From Agapanthus africanus (Eukaryota > Streptophyta > Magnoliopsida > Asparagales > Amaryllidaceae), in the NCBI GenBank assembly GCA_030015575.1, contig CM057338.1, positions 629,788,189 to 629,852,188 of the forward strand: a stretch of DNA of 64,000 bases, written 5' to 3'. A model generated the notes under the pieces. That model was not told the origin of the DNA. It did not search any database and saw only the letters and a program-made list of their open reading frames with translations. The position numbers and the translations under genes are program-made. Positions 10,757 to 20,318 of the stretch are shown piece by piece; position 1 is the stretch's first letter; every line of letters begins with the position of its first letter.

Positions 10757-12829
10757 TGTTGGATATATGTATGCCCTAGAGGCCATTATATGATAGTGGA
10801 TGTATTTATACATGTATATATACATATTCAGCGTACATTCTAGCTCGACATGATAGTATGCTATCTGGTTCTTCTTTATCTGACATGTTGATTTGATCAT
10901 GCTTTTATTCATTCACACATATTGATAAAGCCCTGAGGATATAGGCTTGACTACTGTAATTATGATAGAGATCATACTGGTGGGACATCTGTAGTTTATA
11001 AGCATATCCTGGAATGTCCCTAGTCATAGGTGTATAGAGACGGGGCATCGATATACCAGAGTAGACTAGCGTATATGATACTAGACCCATATGATGGGCG
11101 ATGGATGTTCCCACATTTATCGATGTTTGAAAGCGAGATCGTATACAGGTGCTCATTGGTGACTGGGTACACTGGACGGACTCACCGAGAACTCCTATAT
11201 GGAATTATATCTATCGTCGGATAGCAGTTCTTAGGTGACACTGGTGCAGGTTAGTCTGTAGACTCGAGATCGTCATAGAGTCTTGTATGTTCTCCCACTG
11301 TACTTTGATTACCACCCTACCGCGGCTCTACTGAGTCGTGCAAACAGGTGGCTGTTGGGTACAGTCCCGAGACACACGAAGGCGATGAGTGATATGAGGG
11401 GTTTCGTCTCTCCCGGTATTGGGAGTTGAAGCTGTGCTGTGCTCGATTGGCTATATCAGTAAGTCCCTGGCCAGGGATGTTGAGATTTACTGATAAGTGT
11501 TATCAGTAGTTTCTCGATCTGTTGTAGACCATTCATCGGCACGACTTATTGCGTTATTAGGGTCGACGTTACAATCCCTAGACTCGATATGCAGCATATC
11601 TGACGAAGAGACCGGACTGTACCGTAGTGTTGCCGGTTGGCTCGACGGGAGTTGTGACAGGTTCACTTATTTTCTTCTGATCGCTCAATACCCGGGAGGC
11701 CGTTACGTTTAGCTGATAGCTTGCGGCTTGAGGGTGCTTGATATGATCATCACCCACTGCCGGCGTATTGACGGGTCTTAGAGTCCCACAATGGAGTTGC
11801 CTAGTCCAGACGAAACGATGTGGGGCGCATATGAGATATGCGTGTGGACCCGGTTAAAATGCGTGCATGAGATACCGTATATTAATCGGGCGGTTTGCTT
11901 TTGGTCGGGTCGTATGTGATATGACCGGGTTGCTAAATCAAGTGTTGATATATCATTGACCATTAGTTTCTCACTTTAAATCCTTTCTTGTCTTTTTTGT
12001 ATGCATGCATGTATGCATTTATTCTCATTCATGCACATAGGATGTGCATGCACACATACATGCATACATAATGTTATCATGCTTGTTGATATAGTGGATG
12101 GTGGCAATATAAGACTCACACCATTTGTAAAATATATGGATATTCATTTTTGGAAAAAGAAAAATGGAAATGGAAATTGATTATCATGGTTTAATTTTAT
12201 ATTCTTGCACTAACCCTTTGTTTTAACCATGATTCATTTTCCATGGTCATTTTTGTTCCAAACTAAAATATCTAGATATTTTATAACCATGGTTGAGAAT
12301 GAGAGAGTGAAAATATATATATTTTCATTTTCTCATTTTATTCATATGCTTATCATTATCTTGAGTTTTATAAGCCATCATCTTCTTCCTCCTTTCTCTC
12401 TTGCTCTTTAGTTTTCTCAAGTGAGCAAAAGAGTCACCAAGTTAGGATTTTGAAGTGAGAAAACAAACCACATCATCATTCTACACTATTCTTGCCCATT
12501 AGTGTAAAGTGTTAGCTTCCATTTCTTCTCTTGATCTAGTGAAGCTTCAAGCTTGGACAAAGAGAACTCCGGGTGGATCGTCGTGGACCTAGAGGATCTC
12601 AAGCGGACCTTTTTCCAACCCTCAAGTAGCCAAGCAGTCTAGCGTTGGGAGTTACAAAGGTTGTACTCTCAAAACCCTAGCTTTTACTACTTGTGTTTGT
12701 GTTAAAGTTTAGTTGCCCTAATTTTTCTAGCATGATCCTTAAGTTAGTTTCTTTAGCACCATGTAAATTTTAAATATGGCATGTGTGTTGCCTCTAAACC
12801 CTTGTAGTGGTGCTGTAGGAAACCCTTCA
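10757..12829 (+). repeat. 5' LTR of C4 (2073 bp)
   Basis: Starts TGTTGGATATATGTATGCCC and ends AAACCCTTCA, immediately followed by the PBS. It contains a TATA-like stretch near 10815, the 14-mer GATAGTATGCTATC near 10851 (arms GATAG/CTATC), the conserved block 11291-11350 shared by all copia LTR families here, and an ATGCAT-rich tract (11999-12070). The LTR holds the promoter and RNA ends, but I cannot place the U3/R/U5 limits from sequence alone. Confidence 0.92.
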
Positions 12830-12842
12830 TGGTATCAGAGCC
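12830..12842 (+). other. Primer-binding site of C4 (tRNA-iMet)
   Basis: TGGTATCAGAGCC directly follows the LTR end CA. This is the standard plant copia site complementary to the 3' end of initiator tRNA-Met, where first-strand synthesis starts. Confidence 0.92.
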
Positions 12843-15365
12843 AAGCTAGAACCTTAGGCGACGCTTAGGCGAAGTTAAAACTCCGATCGAACCCCGAAAT
12901 ACGCATTTTAACCCTTCTCTGGACAATTTTTTAAAACTGTGTTATTTCAGAATTAAAAATAATTAAAAAATTCAGCAGGAAAATCTAAGCATTTATGTAA
13001 AAAACCGATACCATATTCCGTACAAACCACCGCGGAACCGCGGCCATACCCTGCTTGGGCCGCGGATCCGCAGCCGTACTGAAGCAATATTTTATCAATT
13101 TTGCACAGTAATGTCCAAAGCTGCTTGTACATATTTTTGGGTATTTTTAGTCTGACTCAAGCGTTGAGTGTTCTGGGGATTATTTTGGATTCGTTGATTC
13201 GATCAGAATATTTAATTTCGTGCTATTTTCGGGTAATTTAGAAAGTATTAAAAAGTTCAAACGAATATCATTAACTCACTTTTTCCCGGCACGAAAAACT
13301 TTCAAGTGCTGAATTTTTTCTTGAGTTTAAATCTTTCGGAAATACGTGCAAGTAACGTGGTGGACCCTCTAGAGGAACACAAACCTTATCTCGATTATGT
13401 GACCGTCTGAACTGCCTCTAAACCTTAGGGTTTGTGGCAGTACGGCTTGCCACATGTGAGGCGTTGGCTTGACCCTTCTACGGCTGGACCGCTACTACTG
13501 TGACATGTTCCGGGATTTTTGAACTCTGCTCAAGTGTTGAGCTATTAAGGAAATCTTGGGTATTTGATTATTCGATCGAAAAGTTTAATACTGTCTATTT
13601 ATCTGGAATGTGATACAATATGTAGAATTCATATAGTTAGGTATGAAATGCGAAGTATGTGATATTTCGGATTTGCGATGTCTAAAGTGATTGTGGATTC
13701 CAAATGTTGTAGTTTTACACTTTCTTTTCTGTGACCGTAAGTGTAGTATGTCGCATATCGCCGGTTTCGTTGCTATACATCAACGACAATCGGGGTACGC
13801 ATACTTACTTACGTTGATGATATATTATATTATGTGTTGCTGAGATATGATGTGCAGGATTGTCGCGATTGAATAGCCGGGGTTTTTATGTGAGATGAGA
13901 GTTTTCTTTTCATTCATGTAAAATTCAAATGTAATGTAATATTCTTTTATTTGGGGCACTTCCGGGTTGAGGTTGATGCCACCAGTGTTGTATATTATTT
14001 ACTTTTCCGCATTAGGATAGACCCAAGGAGGGGAGCACAAGTGACCGGGTTCTGGGGTTTAGTAGGAGGCCATCTAGAGGAGTCGAGACCGGGTTTCCAA
14101 AACTCCAGAATTGGTAGGGTCGCTTTCCGCTCTCATAGGGGTCTAGGGGTGTGGGCTTGGCTATTCATCGCGACTGTGGAATCCGTATTTTCTATTGTTG
14201 GCTAAATACTAAATACGGACGTCCTAGTATATCCCACATTATATCTGTGTTTCTGCTGCCTGTATACTGTGATGTGATATCTGAGACGAATGATATATTA
14301 TATATGAGATATATAGTAGACGTTGCTCATGTTTTACACCCGCGCTAGTCCCGTCCCGGTATGCCATTAGTTAAGTAACCTAACGGTGCATACCGGAACA
14401 TTGCGGCGAATGCGGATGGCATAAGCGTACGCTGTATTTTCGTTTCTTTTCTGTGATTAGCTTCAGGACTTAAATGATGGGGCTACATTAATATGATTAA
14501 TGTAAAGAAAATAAACCTAAAAAGATGTTGTAGAATCGGATTTGAAAACCACTCGGCTCTTTATGAAAAAGCTACATTTCAAAACTGCGGAGCTCAAGCC
14601 ACTCCTTTTGAAAACCATTTGATTCTACGATGATATCAAGTTCAAAGCGTTAAAGATTTTCTTAAAAATCATCCGCAACGCTCCGTCATTTTAGGAAGTA
14701 GAGTACTTAGTATTCATGCTACGTTTGTTGACCATAGTTAAGGCGTAGTGTACGGTAGCTAAGTGATGTCTTCCTACAATGCATATGATTTAGATTAATT
14801 AGGACATTCATACGACTTTGTTGACCGTAGTTATGGGTCATGTGAGTGGGTCTAATTAATCAAGAAATAACGGGTAGAACTTGACTAGTACTTATGATTT
14901 GTTGACCATAGTTAAGGTCATAAGTACTAGGGGTAAAAACCACATTGGGAATTTCAATAGTTGAAATTTGCAATGAGATTGCATACCTTCCATATGATGG
15001 TTGGATCCCGATCCCACTGTAGGCAATAGTTGCTCCAAGGAGAGTTTTGCAGTTTACAATTAGCTAACCCATTAGGTGTCTAGAAAGGTGTTAATGGGGC
15101 TACGCCTCTGGGAAGACGAGGTTTACTTTAATTAGGTCTGTACGAAAGCATGGGGAACCTCCCTCAAGTACCGACACTGGCCTGGCTGAACGGTTAGCGA
15201 AGTTGTAGACTGTAATTAATCCTGGCTAGTTTTCTTTTTAAGGTTTGAAAGAAAAACTTGATCAAAGCAGTGGGAGACATCGATTATACAAGATAATAAC
15301 CAATCTGATCTTTGCAAAAGATTTTGCTGAGTGTATTCTTTTCTCTCTCTTAATGGAAGATACCA
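12843..15365 (+). other. C4 long structured leader (about 2.5 kb, non-coding)
   Basis: No conserved protein frame is seen. Visible structures in order: GC-rich hairpin (arms 13038-13045 and 13058-13065, extended outwards); twin hairpin 13420-13453 (AAACC/GGTTT, then GTGGCA/TGCCAC); a 9-bp inverted repeat (13870-13878 with 14159-14167) around a G-rich box near 14020-14160; three bulged hairpins at 14719-14748, 14810-14843 and 14885-14930. All recur in at least one other copia leader in this window. Roles in RNA dimerisation, packaging or translation are inference. The 84-residue frame at 13951-14205 is probably incidental. Confidence 0.75.
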
Positions 15366-16511
15366 ATGACAGGATTCAAGCTTCTACTAGATAAAAATAA
15401 ACTGAATGGGACCAATTATAAAGACTGGCTGAGGAATCTGAACATTGCATTGACTTATGATAAAGTATCATATGTCCTCACGGCTCCAGCCCCGCCCGTC
15501 CCAGGTCCAAAATCCTCAGTTGCGGATATTGAAGTCCGCAAGACATGGGACGCTGACTGTGCCACGGCCAAATGCCTCGCGCTTGCATCGATGGATAACA
15601 CACATCAAACGCAGCACGAGAATATGGACGTTCACGCCATGTTCCTCCATACAAAGGAGTTGTATGGAGAGCAATCCCGCGTATTACGATATGAAGCATC
15701 AAGGAAACTGTTTCAGATGCGAATGACCCTTGGCACACCAGTAGGAGACCATGTTCTGAAGATGATAGCTCTCATAGAAGAGCTTGAGGACCTTGGATGG
15801 ACGATGGACAATGAAAAATATACGGATATTATTCTACAGTCCCTCCCCTCCACCTTTGCTCAATTTATAGTTAACTTCAACATGCACAACATGGAGAAGG
15901 AACTACCTGAACTCCTTAATATGTTAAGGAGTGCAGAGAGCACACTGAAATCAGTGAAAACTCTCGTTTTGAGTGTTGGGCAATCTTCCTCTTCTCGCCC
16001 AAAGGCTAAGGCTAAGGGAAAGTTGAAGAAGAAGCCCACCAAGCCTAGGGGTGGAGTTAAAAAGGTTAAGGGGAAGGACAAGTCCAAAGCTGGAGAATCG
16101 GGGAAAGGGGAATGTTGTCACTGCCACAAAACAGGACATTGGAAGCGCAACTGCACGGAGTACTTAAATCTCAAGAAGAAGCATGGGGATGCTTCCGCTT
16201 CAGGTGTGTTTGTGACAGAAAACTGTTTTTCAATGAACTCTGCTTCCTGGGTATTAGATACCGGTTCAGATTCTCACATTTGCAATTCTATGCAGGGGCT
16301 GAGAAATAGCAAGGTTTTGAAGACAGGTGACCATACTCTCCGCGTTGGAAATGGTTCCAATGTACATACGGTCACAGTGGGAGAGTATCATTTGGGGTTG
16401 CCGTCTGGGTGTATATTGGTTTTGAACCCATGTTATTTTGTACCCAGTATGCTTTGTAATATAATATCCGTTTCTTTGTTAGACAATGAAGGATATAATT
16501 TTGTATTGTAG
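15366..16511 (+). pseudogene. C4 gag and protease (first segment of gag-pol)
   Basis: Begins MTGFKLLLDKNKLNGTNYKD with the ATG at 15366, and runs 381 residues to a premature TAG at 16511 (CAG in C2). Residues 1 to ~245 are copia Gag (LNGTNYKDWLRNLNIAL near the N-terminus). A Lys-rich basic stretch near 215-245 precedes the zinc knuckle CX2CX4HX4C (CCHCHKTGHWKRNC) near 250-263. The aspartic protease site WVLDTGSDSHIC lies near 294-306 with the catalytic DTG intact. Gag forms the particle; the protease matures Gag-Pol. This is the longest undamaged stretch of coding sequence in the window together with the RT part of C4. Confidence 0.9.
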
Positions 16512-17249
16512 AACAATGTTATGAACATTCACCTGAATCAAATGTTGGTTGGGTATGGTACGCTTAATTACGGGATATACGTCCTAAATCAACACACAGT
16601 TTTCAGCATATAACACACTAATAAAAGAAAACTTTCAGAAATAAATGAAGCTTTTCTTTGGCATTGTAGACATGGTCATATTAACGAAACAAGACTAAAC
16701 AAGTTACACAAAGATGGATATTTAAACTCTTTTGAATATAAATCTTATGCGACTTGCCAGTCTTGTATCAAGGGTAAAATGACCAAAACTCCGTTTACCG
16801 GACACGGAGAAACAGCTAATGAGCTGCTAGGCCTCATACATAGTGATGTATGTGGGCCAATGCCTACACAGGCTAGAGGCGGATTTTCATATTTCATTAC
16901 TTTCACTGACGATTTCTCAAGATTCGGTCATGTATTTTTATTAAAGCACAAATCCGAAGCTTTCGAGAAATTCACTGAATATAAACACGAAGTAGAAAAA
17001 AAAACCAGCTTGAGTATCAAAATGCTTCGATCAGATCGAGGTGGGGAGTACCTCAGTACAGAGTTTGCAAACTTCCTAAAAGCAAATGGGATTCTCTCTC
17101 AGCTCACTCCTCCTTACATACCACAGCACAACGGTGTGTCTGAACGACGGAATAGGACTCTATTAGATATGGTCCGATCCATGATGAGTGATGCTGAGTT
17201 ACCCGTCTCATTTGGGGGCATGCATTGGAGACTGCAGCGTTTCTATTGA
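16512..17249 (+). pseudogene. C4 integrase (broken)
   Basis: Same frame as gag. A second stop (CAA to TAA in CAGCATATAACACAC, about 16609) follows the TAG at 16511. The zinc-binding part reads FLWHCRHGHINE and CQSCIKGK (a Leu-to-His change beside the HHCC motif). The open stretch from 16779 carries the DDE core: D in LIHSDVCGPM, D in MLRSDRGGEY, E in HNGVSERRNR. One extra G near 17213 shifts the frame, ending it in MHWRLQRFY at 17249. Integrase would join the element cDNA to the host chromosome. Confidence 0.85.
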
Positions 17250-17872
17250 GCAGGGTCCCAACCAAAACCGTGTCTACAACACCATATGAGATATGTCATA
17301 TGAAGAGACCATCTCTTAAGAGAATTAAGATTTGGAGTTGCCCGGCCTATGTTAAAAAGAAGAATCCGGACAAACTCGAGACACAGTCGGTCATGTGTAA
17401 TTTTGTGCGGTATCCAAAGAATTCTTATGGATATCTATTCTACCACAAGGAGGAACAAAAGGTGTTTGTTTCTCAGTATGCCACATTCTTGGAAAAAGAG
17501 TTTTTCACAGATAAAGCTGATGGCAATGTGGTGGATCTAGAAGAGGTTCTAGAGACACAAACTACAAATGACAACTTGGTTGAACCGGCTGTTGCAATAG
17601 AAACTGAGGAACCTCGACCACTCCGTAGGTCTGGTAGGACTTCTCGCCCACCGGAGAGGTACTACGGTTTCCTCATTGATGGTGACAGAGAAGACTGCAT
17701 CATGGAGGATGATGATCCTACCAGTTTTCAGCAAGCTATCACGAGTGGAGACTCTGTGAAGTGGCTGGATGCCATGAGATCCGAAATAGAGTCTATGTAC
17801 ACCAACAAAGTATGGACTTTGGACGTTGTACCCCCTGGGGTAAAACCTGTGGTGCTGCAAATGGATCTTTAA
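17225..17872 (+). pseudogene. C4 integrase C-terminus to start of reverse transcriptase (shifted frame)
   Basis: The shifted frame gives METAAFLLSRVPTKTVSTTP, the usual integrase C-terminal motif region, then a linker with PERYYGFLIDGDRED and the RT entry VWTLDVVPPGVKPV. It ends at 17872 after a one-base insertion near 17850 that turns the expected GWKWIF into VLQMDL. It overlaps the end of the preceding frame because the lesion is a frameshift, not a second gene. Confidence 0.85.
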
Positions 17873-19292
17873 AAGAAAGATTGGTGTAGATGGGCAGGTA
17901 GAGATCTATAAGGCAAGACTTGTGGCGAAGGGTTTTCGTCAAAGACCAGGTTTGGACTATGACGAGAATTTTTCTCCTGTCGCCATGCTTAAATCCATTC
18001 AGATCCTACTTGCTATTGCTGCTCACTACGACTATGAAATCTGGCAGATGGACGTTAAAACGGCATTTCTAAATGGGTATTTAGAAGAATGCGTTTATAT
18101 GGATCAGCTAGAGGGCTTCGTTGACAGTGGGAGCAGCGGGAAAGCATGTAGATTGCTTAAATCCATATATGGGTTAAAGCAGGCATCACGGAGTTGGAAC
18201 ATCTGTTTCGATGATGTTATCAAAGAGTTTGATTTCATCAAAAATCTAGATGAATCTTGTGTTTATAAGAAGGCTGTAGGGAGAGCTGTCACATTCCTCG
18301 TATTATACGTGGATGACATTCTTCTGATAGGAAATGATATTCCTATGCTACAGTCGGTCAAATCTTTCTTATCACTAAGGTTCTCCATGAAGGACCTGGG
18401 TGATACCACATACATTCTGGGCATTAGGATCTATAGGGATAGATCCAAGAGATTATTGGGATTGTCCCAAACCAGGTACATCAACACCATCCTAAAAAGG
18501 TTTAGTATGGAAGACTCCAAGCGGGGTGCCTTACCCGCTTGCCTTGGGGTCACTCTCTCCAAGGACTCTTGCCCAAAGACCGATGAAGAGAGAGCTCGTA
18601 TGAGAATTATACCCTATGCTTCGGCAGTAGGATCTATAATGTATGCAATGTTATGTACACGCCCAGATGTAGCTTATGCACTTAGTGTTGTAAGCAGGTA
18701 TCAATCCAACCCAGGGGAGAATTACTGGATAGCTGTGAAGAACATTCTTAAGTACTTGCGAAGGACTAAAGAATTGTTCTTGGTGTATAGTAATGGAGAT
18801 CTCCAAATGGAGGCCTTTACCGATTCGAGCTTCCAGAGCGATAAGGACGACAACAAATCTATCTCCGGGTTTGTATTTAACCTCAATGGAGGGGCGGTAA
18901 GTTGGAAGAGTTCCAAACAGGATACCGTTGCAGACTCTACGATGGAGGCTGAGTACATTGCTGCAAATGATGCCGCCAAGGAAGCCGTCTGGATGAGGAT
19001 GTTCGTCTCGGAGCTAGGAGTAGTTCCAACCATTATTGATCCAATACCATTGTATTGTGATAATAATGGGCCGATGGCGTTAGCCATGGAGCCCAGGTCC
19101 CATCAGCGGTCCAAACACATCCTGAGGCGCTTTTATTTGATCCGGGAGATTGTAGATCGCCGCGAGATCGAGATTAGGAGAGTAGACACAAAGAATAACG
19201 CCGTGGATCCACTCAGCAAGGCCCTCCCTCAGCCGCAGCATGAGCGACTTTTTGAGATGTTTGGTATGAGATACGCCAATAACTGGTCTTAG
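17856..19292 (+). pseudogene. C4 reverse transcriptase and RNase H
   Basis: The third frame picks up at KWIFKRKIG and is open to the normal stop TAG at 19290-19292. RT motifs: QMDVKTAFLNGYLEE, SIYGLKQASRSW, LYVDDILLIGND (catalytic YVDD), KDLGDTTYILGIRI. RNase H: AFTDSSFQSDKDD, STMEAEYIAANDAAKE, LYCDNNG. The C-terminus is VDTKNNAVDPLSKALPQ and ends MRYANNWS. There is no start of its own; it is the end of the gag-pol polyprotein. The RT and RNase H domains themselves are undamaged over about 470 codons. Confidence 0.9.
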
Positions 19293-19294
19293 TG

Positions 19295-19306
19295 CAAGTA
19301 GGAGAT
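19295..19306 (+). other. Polypurine tract of C4
   Basis: AAGTAGGAGAT directly before the 3' LTR (TGTTGG at 19307) and just after the pol stop codon. This is the site where plus-strand DNA synthesis starts. The same motif (AAGTGGGAGAT) precedes the C5 3' LTR. Confidence 0.88.
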
Positions 19307-20318
19307 TGTTGGATATATGTATGCCCTAGAGGCCATTATATGATAGTGGATGTATTTATACATGTATATATACATATTCAGTGTACATTCTTGCTCGACA
19401 TGATAGTATGCTATCTGGTTCTTCTTTATCTGACACGTTGATTTGATCATGCTTTTATTCATTCACACATGTTGATAAAGCCCTGAGAATATAGGCTTGA
19501 CTACTGTGATTATGATAGAGATCATACTCGAGGGACATATGTAGTTTATAAGCATATCCTGGAATGTCCCTAGTCGTAGGTGTATCAAGACGGGGTATCG
19601 ATATACCAGAGTAGACTAGCATATATGATACTAGACCCATATGATGGGCGATGGATGTTCCCACATTCATTGATGTTTGACATCGAGATCGTATACGGGT
19701 GCTCAGTGGTGACTGGGTACACTGGACGGACTCATCGAGAACTCCTATATGGAATTATATCTATCGTCGGATAGCAGTTCTCAGGTGACACTGGTGCAGG
19801 TTAGTCTGTAGACCCGAGATCGTCATAGAGTCTTGTATGTTCTCCCACTGTACTTTAATTACCACCCTACCACGGCTCTACTGAGTCGTGCAAACAGGTG
19901 GCCGTTGGGTACAGTCCCGAGACACACTAAGGCGATAAGCGATAGGGGGGTTTTGTCTCTCCCTGTATTGGGAGTTGATACTGTGCTATGCTTGATTGGC
20001 TATATCAGTAAGTCCCTGGCCAGGGCTGTTGAGATTTACTGATAAGTGTTATCAGTAGTTTCTCGATCTGTTGTAGACCATTCATCGGCACGACTTATTG
20101 AATTATTAGGGTCGACGTTACCATCCCTAGACTCGATATGCAGCATATCTGACGAAGAGACCGGACTGTACGGTAGTGTTGCCGGTTGGCTCGACGGGAG
20201 TTATGACAGGTTCGCTTGTTTTTTTCTGATCGCTCAATACCCGGGTGGTCATTACGGTTAGCTGACCGCTTGCGGCTTGGGGGTGCTTGATGTGATCAAC
20301 ACCCACTGCCGGTGTATT
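19307..20318 (+). repeat. 3' LTR of C4, first part
   Basis: Matches the C4 5' LTR from its first base up to the sequence CACTGCCGGTGTATT, where G1 begins. Numerous point differences from the 5' LTR are visible, unlike the near-identical LTRs of G1. Confidence 0.92.

Noticed and set aside
12830-12842. Matches to tRNA sequence (TGGTATCAGAGCC) at several sites
   Set aside because: These are primer-binding sites complementary to the 3' end of tRNA-Met; no full tRNA cloverleaf surrounds them.
13951-14205. Open frame of 84 residues in the C4 leader, with similar frames in C2 (6569-6916, minus) and fragments in C3 and C5
   Set aside because: The similarity follows DNA conservation of the G-rich box. 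The frame is shifted or stopped in C3 and C6, and no protein motif is seen. A conserved RNA or DNA element explains it better.
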